The translations under genes were made by a program, and so were the position numbers. 64,000 nucleotides of DNA from Isoetes taiwanensis (taxonomy: Eukaryota; Streptophyta; Lycopodiopsida; Isoetales; Isoetaceae): assembly GCA_021234155.1 (NCBI GenBank), contig JAJEKV010000002.1, positions 39,047,841 through 39,111,840 of the forward strand, read 5' to 3'. The notes under the pieces are model-generated. The model saw nothing but the letters and a program-made list of their open reading frames with translations, had not been told where the DNA came from and searched no databases. How positions within the stretch are numbered: the first letter of the stretch is position 1; every line of letters begins with the position of its first letter. Positions 10,371 to 22,600 of the stretch are shown one piece after another.

Positions 10371-12929
10371 TTGCCCCCTTAGCCTATCTCAAAGGCGAGC
10401 CTATTCACGTTTCACGTCTCAAAACATCTGAGCTGGTTATGGTTTAAGCCATTGGTTCATGATCTACAAGAAGAATAGACGGTTTTCAAAATTCGACGGT
10501 CGTTCTGGACCGTCGCCTAGGTTCGATAGAAGATGCTCCACAAAGGTATGGATCGTCGCCTATGGTTAGATCAGAAGATGCTTCACAAAGGTAAATCTGG
10601 GTTTTCTTAGCTCCTATTTATCGTAGCTCTATCCCAGCCCTAATTAAGATCGCATTCAAGATCATAGTTCCCGGCATCACAGAATAATGACGTCCTGGCA
10701 TTTGAGACGTGATTTACCTTACCATGCCATTTGCATTTCGGATTCTCACTTTAGTATGGACCAACATGTCTATGTGCCAGAGTTTGCTCTGTAATCTGTA
10801 CAAATTGATGTTTAGATGTGGTGTCGTCAGTTCTAGCTGAAAAGGCATGTGCAATGCATTCTTCAGTAAAAACCTCTGCATGGCATGATTATTATTTTAT
10901 GTAATAAACAGGTCTGAGTGATAATTTCTCTGGTGCTAGCCTTTATATAACAATTATACACAAAGGTATGCTAGTCTGTATGTCTCTTAAGTTCCGCCTG
11001 CCTTCAATGCGTTAAGTAAGATGGAACGATTTGAACTCAATGCACCAGCATATGGCTATGACTCTTTTACATTATAGATGGAATTTGAAGGACCAAAACG
11101 TTCCCCTTTCCTTTGATGTTGGGTACTGACATTGTATAATATAATGCTCTAGCGAGAATTTGGGGTGGCTATTTAGGACAACAGTGGTAGTCAATCCACA
11201 TTTTGATCTACATACCTTGCTGCTGACGTGTTGCAGAATCAAAACTTTTATTTGAAAATGCACATTCTATATGTCTAATGTGGCTATGCATCGCTTCTTC
11301 AGCCTGCATTTCCTTCCTAGGTTTACCTTAATCAATTATTATCAGCTCATTACGTTTGCAAACTGATAAAGAGCATATATGTGCTGGCACAAGATCAATT
11401 CTTGGTTCGTTTTTGAAGTTATGACGCTGCATATTACTTTTTAAGGCTCCTATCTTTTCTTGGATCATGGGGTTTGTGAATAGGCATCCTCTAAACTAGT
11501 GGCTAGACGGAGTATTATAGTTTGGCAGCTCCCCAATTCCAGGCAATTGCATCAGAATATATTTGTCGTATTTAGGGCTGTGCATATGCTCAGTATAATA
11601 GGATACCTCTGCATAGGGATCCTCTAAACTATTGACTAAGCTTCCCAAGGAGTACGGATGCAATAGAATTGACAATTCCTTTTTGGAACAGTTAACTATT
11701 CATTTGGCATGTTTATTTAAAATTATTTTCCCGGTTTAGGCTTAGTGTGATTTAGCTAAACAATTTTGAAAATTAGTTGCTCGTGTCCTTTCAAGGAAGT
11801 CTGGTCGCTTCCAACATCAAAAAGTGCATGAGTCCTGTAGCGGATCCTCAGCCTGCCAGTCTTGTCCGTTAACTTTCTTCGTAATGCCTAATGATCTAAT
11901 TTTCTCTTATTGTAACTTGTATTTTTAAGATACTTGTTTGAGGGTTTCTCATTATGCTTATGGATGATATCGTGTTACGCATATGTAGGTATTTCCAGGC
12001 AGCTCAATTGGGTGGAAAGATTATGTCTTAAGGGTCTTTATTCTGGTTTTAATGGAAACCTTGCTGGAGTTCTGCCGTAAGTGCTTTCTTGGTTATTTAC
12101 AGGTTATAAATTTCCATAGAAAACTCTATTTCACTTTGTATCAAAGGCATGACTGTATGCAGAATCATATATTTTAGACAACTTATGAAACAAGCAAACA
12201 AAAGTTAGGACTGCTAAAAACATCCACATCCGCATGAATTTTGGGTGCTTATGACAAGCAGGTTTGCTAATGCACCATTGCTTGAATTGTTTAAGCATGA
12301 ATGCAAGGGAAGGAGTCACAGAGAAGGACTCTAAATGAAGTTTAGAACCTGGTAGGAAGTAAAGGATTATGGATGGCACAGGGGAATACTATTCCATCAG
12401 GGGTCCAGCGGCCTTACATCCTATGCCTGGAGGCAATTGAACTTGACTAACTAATTGGGTCTGTACGAACCTGTCAAGCAGAAGCTTCTTAGAATATTTC
12501 CAGAGAATTGAGTTCAATTGCTGGTTCGCCCCTGCAACCTTTTAGTATGAAAACAACATGCCCTTTTTTTTTCAAAACAACAAAAATTGAGGGCCCCGTA
12601 CAACTGCATACAGTCCCAGATATGAACGCTTGCGCACACTGTTTACTACGATCAATGGTACAGATTTATGTAAGTGAGATTGAGATGCTGGTTTCTAGTG
12701 GGCAGAGGGGATAAGCTACCACTCAATAGTACAGAAACGGTGAAGAGAAAGGGCCTCTCGGCCATACAGTCCAACAATACAATGAGGACATTATTGAACA
12801 TGCAGCGATCTTCTATTGTTGAAAGCTTACACAAACTGAGTAAGAAGTAAGAATTCATTGTTGTAGGGGTTTGATTGATGAAGGCTATCATTATTTTGAT
12901 TCTATGTACAAGATTATCTCTTTAGACCA
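10371..12929. other. Unassigned region
   Basis: No exon could be defended. There is a short imperfect direct repeat at about 10505-10590 (GATCGTCGCCTA and GATGCTTCACAAAGG, twice). A stretch near 12010-12078 reads LNGNLAGVLP-like and might be a leucine-rich-repeat fragment, but it is too short to call. Confidence 0.4.
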
Positions 12930-13160
12930 CTAGCAGATCATTGCAGATGCATGCTTTTACTTTTAGGCAGAGCAGGCCAAATAGATGAAGTTGAGGAATT
13001 TTTAAATAAAATACCAATAGAGCCTGATTTCTTGAGTTAGGCTGATGTTCTGAGTGCCACGAGAAAAATGCACCTTAGAACATATGTTTGAGTTGCATTC
13101 TGGGCAGATGGGAAACAATTCTCATGAATTAGCTGGAGTTCTATGATAAACAAATGCAAA
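12930..13160 (+). pseudogene. Pentatricopeptide-repeat (PPR) protein fragment
   Basis: The conceptual translation includes LLGRAGQIDEVEEFLNKIP then IEPDFLS-stop-ADVLSA, followed in another frame by EHMFELHSGQMGNNSHELAGVL. This is the C-terminal repeat block of plant PLS/E-type PPR proteins, where DLLGRAG, MPIEPD and LLSAC are near-invariant phrases and are followed by a helix starting near AEHLFEL. One stop and at least one frameshift are present and no flanking repeats are readable. PPR proteins bind organellar RNA; this copy is only a relic. Confidence 0.75.
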
Positions 13161-15709
13161 AGGATTCAGTCGATGAATGATCATCTGCAGGAAGCAAAGG
13201 CAAAATGCTTGCTGCTTATGGAAGTCAGGCTTGTTTCAATAAATTAAGATCATGAATGATATTAGGCTGTGCTATTTGGTCTAGTGGCTGGGTTTCCAGC
13301 TCAACGAATATCCAGAAATAAGATTGCATATTCTGTGTCTCTGACTGCCATCTGTGTCAAATAAGAACCCCCTTCCTTTCTAGAATTCTTATTCAAGTAT
13401 TCTGTTTGATCTCTCATAACCTGGGTATTATAGGTTGATATTTAATTTTTGGGGTTTTGGGGTGTCAAATAATTTCATAAAATCATTACTTGGGGTTAAG
13501 TTGGATAAATGTGGACGAGAAACTTGGCATGGAGATGCAGAAGGACGTCCTAGAAAATTGGATTTTGTGCTTTGCTTTCTTCCTTCTAGCAAGATTCCTT
13601 GCTCCATAGATCTTCCCAACAGAAGGAATTGCGGCCTCTAATTTACAGGTATATATGCGAGGTATATGCTGACATTTGAGAAGGAGACAGAGTGTAGGTC
13701 TTTTTTGTTTTGCGGGGAAAACTGTCTCATGAAAGGCAATGCCCTCGTCATAGGCATGGCAATTAAGCAGTAGGTAGTGTTGTGACTGTTCTTTTGCATA
13801 ACACAAATTGCCTGCGAGAAAGGCTATAACATTCTTCTTTCAACTGAACATAGGTAAGTCTACACTTCTCGGTTCAACTTTTCTTTGTTTTAAAGCGCCG
13901 TTCCACCTGAAACACAGGGAAGTTTATATCTTCTTTGTCTAGTTCTTTTATTTTAAATTGCTGTTGATTTCCTTTTATCAAACTTTCATCGCAGTTTTCT
14001 TCTACTGCTCATCTCCAAGAATCTTATTGGAGACTTTAATTCTCATATAGGTCGATTTAGAACTTGAAAATTCTACTTTAACAAGCTAAACTCTCTCTTT
14101 CTGAAGGGACTTTCCAGAACGAGGAAAAAAATATGTCTTCGAGGTTCAATTTTTCAATCTCTTTTCCTGGTGCCTTACTGCAGCTGTTGAATCTAACAGG
14201 TCAAGAACAGCGTACAGAATGAATCTCTCTCACTCTTTCATCGTAAATCTAATGTTTACAGAATCTGAGCTTTTCTAACATGCACTTTCAAATGCCAAGT
14301 ATAATCATTTCAGACTTCCAACTTTTCATATTTGTGGATGGTACTCAATTTTAGGTTGTAGAACTCTTGTATTTCACCAAGGAACTAGAGATCTTCTACC
14401 TTTGGAGTAATCAGAAGATTAAGAAAGCGCGTACCTCCAACAGGATGCTGATGGATTTCTTTCACTTTGGTTAAAAATGGGATGCAAGGACCATATCAGA
14501 GCATATTCTACTTGTCATATTCTACTTGTCGGTGATTATCCATGGTTTTGCATTCCCGACCTCGTACATCTCGCTTCAACTTATATCCTACGATAAGATA
14601 TTGTACTGAGCTACAACAACAGAGAAAAGGTAGAGAAAAGGTACTGCGTCAACTCGCTAGCAGAGCCTGACTTGAAAGCTCTAGTATTGCAACATTCTCA
14701 ACAATCACCTAGCAAAATGTGCAACATTCTCAACAATCACCTAGCAAAATGATCACTACCATCTCGAATGGAATGGAAAAGCAAAATGTGACTGGATATA
14801 ATTGCTGCAAACAATGCTCTATCATGATCACTACCATCTCGAATCATAATATAAGCATGTCCTTATTCACAATCTTCTAGGTGGACAAGTTCATGTGTAT
14901 CATGATGTAGCTCCCAAGGTAATAGGTTTGAAAGACGAGTTGTTTCAGTGCTAAATTTGCATATCATTTGACATCATTGTCTTCATTGTCTATTCCAATA
15001 TTGGCATTAGTTGGTCTTGTTCAACAAGATATGCTCGTGTGTTCTTCTCTTGAGCAAACGCAACATGTATCCTTGACCAAAAAAAAGAAAAAGAAAAGAA
15101 GCTGCAAGGGTTGTCTGCTGCAATATTGGCATTAGCTTGGCATTAGCTGGTCTTGTTCAACAAGATATGGTCGTGTGTCTATGAATGGACTGGTAGACTA
15201 GGACTAACTTCAAAGGTTCAAGAAAAGTGCAAGTTGTGCAAATTCTCGAAATGGACTAGTTAGACTTGCATTAGCTTCAGAAGTTCAAACCTTATTTGTA
15301 TGAGCATTGGGTCTAAAGCTTGCATCACGTCAACATCTAACATCTAAGCATGTTTAGCCTTGGATGCTTTATTTGAAAATGTCTCGTCTCTTGCAACACA
15401 TATAAGAGGGATGTGCCATAAGATTCAGAGGAACAAAAAGCAGCTATAGGATTATAGAAGAATTACTTGAAATTGCCTCCTACATAAATGAAGTAAATGA
15501 AAAGGGAATGGGCCATAAGATATTTGTCTCTTATTTTCGCAATATCCTAATTAGAATTTCACTTGTCATTGAGTATCCAATTGCGGCCCCATAATGGCTT
15601 AACAACGTTTCGCTTGGTGCTTGTTGACAAATCCCAATTCCTTTATAAAACTCATGCATTGTTTTATAATTGTATCCATCACCCTAGCATATTGCTAGAT
15701 GGGTGCATA
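13161..15709. other. Unassigned region with short local duplications
   Basis: No supported gene. Local direct repeats occur at 14690-14760 (CAACATTCTCAACAATCACC twice), 14740-14845 (GATCACTACCATCTCGAAT twice) and between 14995-15045 and 15120-15175 (GGTCTTGTTCAACAAGATAT twice). They look like small replication-slippage duplications. Confidence 0.5.
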
Positions 15710-15714
15710 TGAGT

Positions 15715-15840
15715 TTCGAGGCAGGGGTTTTTTAATCCTAGTAGTAATGATTGTACTAGCCCATTGTATGGGTCCCATGACCTATTGGTCTCCGTGGACG
15801 TTAAAAAAACTAATCTATTCTATTCTATTCTATTCTATTG
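15715..15840 (+). mobile_element. LINE-B fragment: 3' end with (TTCTA)n tail
   Basis: Contains the LINE-B 3' signature: a GGGGTTTTTTAATC stretch, GGGTCCCATGACC, GGTCTCCGTGGACG, then TTAAAAAAACTA and five TTCTA units. The 3' end is nearly identical to the minus-strand copy at 20093-20215, which implies the same subfamily. Severely 5'-truncated, as non-LTR elements often are. Confidence 0.85.
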
Positions 15841-16724
15841 AATAAAAACATCTTGATTTCTGTAACAGATTGATTTGGTGTAAGCTTGGTTGTGTACTTA
15901 ATTCACAATGAATTCCCATTAAATATCCGCTTCTTTGTGTTTTGAAGATGTCGATAGGCTTTGAAATGATACTATAACGCGGTATCAAGTGGTACACAAT
16001 GTATTTAGAAATACATGATCTAAAAAACAATTGTAAGGGCATAAAAAAGTGTGGTTGCATAAGGTATAGCATCTTCTAATTTCACACGCATTTCTCCAGC
16101 CTATGTCACTTAGGATTTCAATTATGAACCAAATATAGCATGCTAAATCAATGTCATAAGTAAGGAAGCGATTAGAATATACAACAATGATGCTCATTGT
16201 TACAAAAAATCATCTTCCTAAATACCATCTTGCCGAATACCACAACTTAATATATCACACCTTAATGTTGAAAATGCATAATTCCCTTTGTTTAAATAAT
16301 AGAAAAAAAGGAAAAAAAAAAAAACGAAATCTATCTTTAAGGAAAAAGTTACCTTACATGCCAGAAAGACACAATTTGTCATCTTCTTTTGTCTGTTGGG
16401 TAGAAAAGCAAAGGTTCGCATATGCCATGTAAATACATGCCCCCATGTTAAAGACGAATTAAAAATCTTCGTACATGATTGAAGATTTTTGTTTTTGTAT
16501 ATACATAAGTGTGTTTTTCCAAATTGTATACCCAGTTGTATTGTTATCTTATTGTTTTTTTTGGACTTGAAGCATTCAACATTTGTCATAATATAACAAG
16601 ACAATGTAACTTTTGAACATAATAATATTTGGTATATGTGTACATAATAGATTCCATAGTTCATTGTAGATAATGTGCACTAATCCAAAAAATAGCCAAG
16701 AAATGCAAGTTTACTAATGCAAAA

Positions 16725-17010
16725 GAGGAGACAACAACACTTCTAGTATCATATAACGGGTGACACAACCATGAGCAACACTTTTAGTATTATATGACAC
16801 GAGACACAATTATGATATATGCAATACCTCTAGTATTATATGACACGTGACAATCACACGTGACACAACTAAGATATATAGCGACACTTCTAGTATTATA
16901 TAACATGTGACACACCCATGTTATATAACGACACACATAATCATGACACTTGCAAGCAAGACATTCAAAAGTAACTACTAGTATTATATGACATCTGACA
17001 TAACTATAGC
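16725..17010. repeat. Degenerate minisatellite of about 55-65 bp units
   Basis: Repeated phrases ACACTTCTAGTATTATATGA and GACACGTGACA-like segments recur about five times. Two CACGTG cores (G-box type hexamers) lie 16 bp apart near 16846-16862. They are part of the repeat, so a regulatory role is not implied. Confidence 0.75.
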
Positions 17011-17971
17011 AACACTTCTATAACAAGTGAGGCTAATGGCATGCCAAACATGACATTTGATATATGCCATAAGTTTCTCAAGATAGGAGACATAAAAATG
17101 AGTAGCAACATATGACATAAGAAATGCCACATTTCAAATTATATAATTGGTGTCAGGTGCCTTTGTTGTATAAAATATGACAGGTGCATCTAGTGTTGTT
17201 TTTATTGGATATAGTAGTTTCACATTGTGCCTAAGGCTCACAGCTTTATGTTGCACCTCTTTGCTAGTTGCTTTTGCTTTATAAGTTGTTTTAAGCTTGT
17301 GATGGCAAGGTGATGATGCTATTACAGTTGTCTTGTGTGATGCTATGCTGATAGTCTTGTGTTGCCAGTACGCATAGGGCTTTCTTTGTAGATTGTATTT
17401 CCTTGGACATGAAACATCAATCTTTAATGAATCAATACGATTTGGGCTCTCTTATTTTTGCATATGTGACAGGTCAAACAAGTCTATGGTATTTCAGCTG
17501 AAAGGAACAAAATGCAATGCTTGTGGACAACCACTTTCTTAGGTATGATTTCAAATTTTCAGTTCATTGGATACACTTGGGTTCGATTTCCAAGAAGAAA
17601 AGATTATGTGTCTTGCATTCATATGTCTTTTTGTATAGGGAAATATAGAGGTTCAAGCCCTCTTGGTTTATGTACACATTATTTAAATTCTAGGATTATT
17701 ACTATATTTTAGACAACTGGTATTTGAAATTTAGGGCACTAATCTCAAGGGTAGATATTTTATCTCATGCGTGATATTCTGAGCTGGTCTTGGCCGAATG
17801 CCCGACACCTAAATACATATAGTACTCATAACATCTGAACAAAAGAAAAAAGAAAAACCCGCCACCTTGACTTTTCAAAAACAAAAACCACTTGAAGGTA
17901 GGTGATGGCAACTTGACCTGCCATTTTTAACCTCCACACAGAATGCAAAGAGAAACGTGTAAAGATTTTCA

Positions 17972-18028
17972 ATGCGGATTATGCTCGATGGGTGGTTCTC
18001 GGATGTCGACTTAGAAATGCCATGTGAC
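17972..18028 (+). other. Possible first coding exon of the coiled-coil protein gene
   Basis: ATG at 17972 opens a 19-codon stretch that ends at a good donor (GAC/GTAAAG at 18028/18029) in phase 0, matching the phase-0 start of the next exon at 19610. An in-frame TAA lies just upstream (17960-17962), as expected for a leader. A single short phase-compatible exon can arise by chance, so this is only a candidate. Confidence 0.3.
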
Positions 18029-19609
18029 GTAAAGAATAGCGACATCGTCTAGTTGGTGAGTATGTATCTGTGTAATATGTTCTTGGATTAAATAAGTATA
18101 AACACTATGCATGGATATGCTTATGTATTATCTTTGATTGCATGTTTAAAGTTATGCTTATGCCATTGGAATACTAACTTTTTCAAATCACAGTTTCTAA
18201 AAGAGTACGCATCAGGTTGAAAGGCATTATTGTGCACACAATAAGGAATTTTATTATCGGCTGCAGGCACAAGGTTAGCAATAGTTCCTAAATTTACAAG
18301 AAGAAAGATGAAGTAGTACAATCAACAGGTACTTGAGGGCCTTTGTATATATGCACTAGGTTAGAAGCCCTTGTTGCTTATTGCAACAAAGAACTGTATA
18401 CTCATGTTCTTCTTCATTTGTTAAAGTGCTTACACACAAGAATTACGTATGTGCAAGACTTGAAGTAGATAAAACATATTCATTACTTTAATTCTTTTTC
18501 GCGCAACTCCTTTTTTGTGTATGATCACTTTTGTTAATATATAAATGGCTCCTAACATAAAGAAAGATTAAGCAATATAAATCAACAGTTACCTGAGGGT
18601 CTTTGATATAAAATTATAATTTGGAATGATGTTCAATGCGATTCAGAATGCCATGATAAACATGACATTACTTTATGTGATGGAAAACAGTTGCAAACAT
18701 GCTAAGTTTTGAGTCAATCATGATTTGAATTATGCATGCACTGTTGCAATCCTTAATAAGATAAGATAAGATAAGATGAATAATGAAATATGTTTGACAC
18801 ATGTTGAAATTAATATGTCTATAAACTAATGTGGCATTATTGGGCAACAAGCCAATTTTATCCTTGCCACTCTTTCTTATGCCATATTTCAAACCATTAG
18901 CTTGATGAAGCTATTTATCTCTACCAAGCCAAATTAAGAGCAACCTGCTTTTGAATTTCTAAAAGCAAGGATGGGCACATGAAATGCATTTCAGATCAAT
19001 ACAATGGTCTAGATGTGCTGATGATCTGCCAGTTTTTTGCCTTATTATTACATTGTATTATATTGAATCTTTAGACTTGGGACAAAGAACCTCCTTACTC
19101 ATAGTAAAAGAATGCAAGTAAGGATTGGATTGAAACGAGTGAGAAAGCTGGTGTGTATTTATATGATCAAGATCAGTCGCAAATACATCAAATGTATAAT
19201 ATATTACATACAAAAATTGATCTCATTATAAATGGTATTGATAGGTTAACCAGGAAAACAAACCGAGAGTTATAAGCTTCTTATACTCTCAGTTTTGATA
19301 ATTTTCATCTTTTTATTGGATCAAAGGATTGTTGCTACTTTAATTGTGCCTATATAATGCCTCAAGGAGAACTACCACATCAACATTAGGTTGATGTTTA
19401 TGCCCTTAATGGCATTTTTAACAGTTCTTTCACTTCCTTTGCCGTCTTCCATTAGTTTTATTACAAATTTTCACCAGAATTTGCAAGTCTCGCACAATTT
19501 ATAGAGCAAGCGCCTTGTTACTTTTTACATAGGTTGTTTTGTTGTTTGATCCTGATCTTATCTATTTTATATTGATATCAATTGCCTTATGCTCAGCCAT
19601 CTTTCCTAG

Positions 19610-22600
19610 TCAAAAGAAGTAAGGCGTCATGGGCCATCTCCAGAGCAATCAGGAGTGTTTGAAGAATTATATGCAGAGGTGCGCATAATAATAATATGTT
19701 TTATAGGCATGTGCATTTATGGATCATAACTCTTGAATTCGAGATAGCACAGATATTTGACTCTGCATTTATACTTATCAAATGAATAAATGCAAACAAG
19801 GGAATTAATGTTGGAATTAATTCATAGCGCTACTTTTCTAAGTAATTACTATGACAATCTTGGTGCATGCATTATGCAACGATACATGAGTTTCTTGTCA
19901 GACATAGGGATCAAATATTTGAATCCATGGTTAAGGATTTCCTTACGTGATATTATTTTAGATGGTAGAATTGCGAGCTGTCATGCTACTTGTGAGGGAT
20001 GTTGTCCTCCTGTTCTTATAAAGGGATGTTATGGACCTTTCCAGATCTCAAGTTTCCTCTCAAAGCCATGCCCTTAAGATATGTACTTCAAGGAATAGAA
20101 TAGAATAGAATAGAATAGTTTTTTTAACGTCCACGGAGACCAATAGGTCATGGGACCCATACAATGGGCTAGTACAATCATTACTACTAGGATTAAAAAA
20201 CCCCTGCCTCGAAAGGTTTTCAAGGGAAAAACCTTTGCAGTAATGATGATACTAGACAAACAGAGATAAACAGAGATAATGACTACTAGGGGCTCAGTAA
20301 TTGCAGACGTTTATCTAGAACCTCAAGTATGTATAATGCCAAGTCATGCACAGATGGTGCTCTGAGAAGTTGTGGAAGCGTGGAATGGAATGCTAAGGTC
20401 AAAAAATGATTCCGGACTATCTCAAAAGCAGGGCAACTCAGAAGAGTATGGCTTTCATCTTCAATAACTATGGCATCTACATAGTGACATATATGTGAAC
20501 TTTTTTGTCCAGTGGATGCTTTGGATGCTATTACCTGTGTTCTAATAAACAGAACTGAGACCACAAACTAGCTAGATGTTGCAATCTGATGATCTTCTAC
20601 ATCGATATTTATCTATTTTATATGATAGAGGAATGGCGGCCATGTGTCTCAGTTAAGATGACATTGTTTGGTTATTAAGATTTATATTATCAGTATTATC
20701 ATGTCATAGTTGCGTTTGTCCTCAACAGGATATCAGTATGAGTCGAAGTTCAGCGCGATCAGACGTTTTTAATCTAAAAAAAGAAATCATTGATTTGCAT
20801 GAGAAGGAAAATAGTGAACTTCTGGATTATCTTACATCACTTGAAAATGCATTTGAACAACAAAGGTTGGATTTCAAGCATAAAGAGGCAATCATGGAAT
20901 TGGAGAAGGGCGAACTTAAAAGAAGGCTTGATGCTGCATCAGGAGGTGGAAGCATAGAATATGATACTTTTGCAGATGATTCTAGTATTAAATTCGACAA
21001 AAGGTTTATAGAATTAGAGCTTGCTCTAGCACAAAAGGAGGAGATGCTCCTGAAGGAGCAGAACAAAAATGAGGTATATAACAAAATCTATTGCATAAAA
21101 AATGTTAATTTTGTTTATGATGTGTTGGATTCAAATTGTAATCAACAAGTTTGCCATGAGATTAATAAGCGTCGCTCTAACAAGTTTTTAAGAATCTACA
21201 AATATATTTAGGTTTATCCATGATATGATTTAAAAATTCCTCTTTATGTAATGGCGGGAGCATAAGTCCCACAAATAAATACCAAAATGGCCCCACACAG
21301 GTGGCTTTCCTGTAATCAAAATTTAGGGGCATATGGCTGATTAGGGACTTATGATGAATGTGATATTTTTTTCAATTTTAGATTAATAGATTAATATCTG
21401 CTTTTCGTAGGAGCTATTAGAATTAACATAGGAAAATGGTACACTCTTATTGGAGATTGAACATCCTACAACCTCTTTTGCTGGAAGAAAAAGTAGAAAG
21501 AAGTCATCATTTTCTTATCTTCTTATTGTCTTGAATACCAAACTTTATTGTGCATAATCATGCACAGGCAGGTTCCATCTAGTAAGTATTATAATCAGGG
21601 GGAATCTTAACAAGGGTCTTATGTGGAAAGAGTGTCTTATCAGCTATTTCAACATTATTCTACCTTTGCATTGGAACTTGTTACCTTCTTAGGGAGCTGC
21701 AAAGTGCATACCTTTTAGGCTCCTACACTCTCCACCTCCTTGCTTTTCTAGGAAAAGATGTTCTATGCACAAAGCCAAAATCCTGTTGAGAGTGCATTTT
21801 GTTCCCTCTTTAGAAAAATCTAGAAGCATTGGAAGCATCCTACCTATAATTAATAGGTGAGCTAGCAGCTGGGATTATGACAATACTAGAAATTCACAAC
21901 TATTTTGTTTATTTAATACACTCCATAATGAACGCGCCTCATTTGTAAGCAAAAAATATAGGAGGCTTATGATATGTTATCTGCTTATATGCTTAGCGCT
22001 TTTGCTTTTATGATTTTTCATTCCATATTGCAAAGAAATTAAATGGAATGCTATTGATAATGCTTTGCTAGTAGTAGGTTCTTTCGGTGGATAGTTGTTT
22101 TTTGATATTCACTTATACATATAGCCAGGATCTAGTTCCACTTGGGGAAAAATACAAAGAAAAAGTGGCTATATTGCCATCGTATGTATAGCTTCTACTT
22201 CTATTGATAGCTTCCAGTTTTTAAGTGATGTGCAGTTTTCACACAACCTATAAAGATACTGAGACACTTTGTGGAGCATAAATATTGTTTGTTTTGAGAA
22301 TGATGCATGTCTTCTTGCATGCCTTTATGTGGCCATTCTTTCGATTAGTCTTTAGATTGAATTGAATTTGAAGACATCCTTACAATTTTGACGGTATCAT
22401 TTTGGGGTATCTGGTCATGAGCATGTTTTCTTCATTGAAGGTGTTCTACAATTAACCATTATGTGAAAGATAAATGTGCTTTGGAGGAGGAAATATCTCC
22501 TCTTGACATGGAAGATGACATGGCTTTACCTTCCTTTTTGTATAATCTGAGCCTATAATCTTGTGAATTTTCCTATTTGATTAGGTAATGCACGTACATG

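Noticed and set aside
11985-12080. Leucine-rich-repeat-like phrase LNWVERLCLKGLYSGFNG
   Set aside because: Single short stretch with no second repeat or kinase part nearby.
16218-16664. 148-codon minus-strand open frame
   Set aside because: AT-rich, composition of random sequence, T-run translated as polyphenylalanine; no domain.
17483-17535. Possible exon (VKQVYGISAERNKMQC) ending at TTAG/GTATGA
   Set aside because: Its phase does not fit the exon at 19610 and nothing supports it beyond an open frame.
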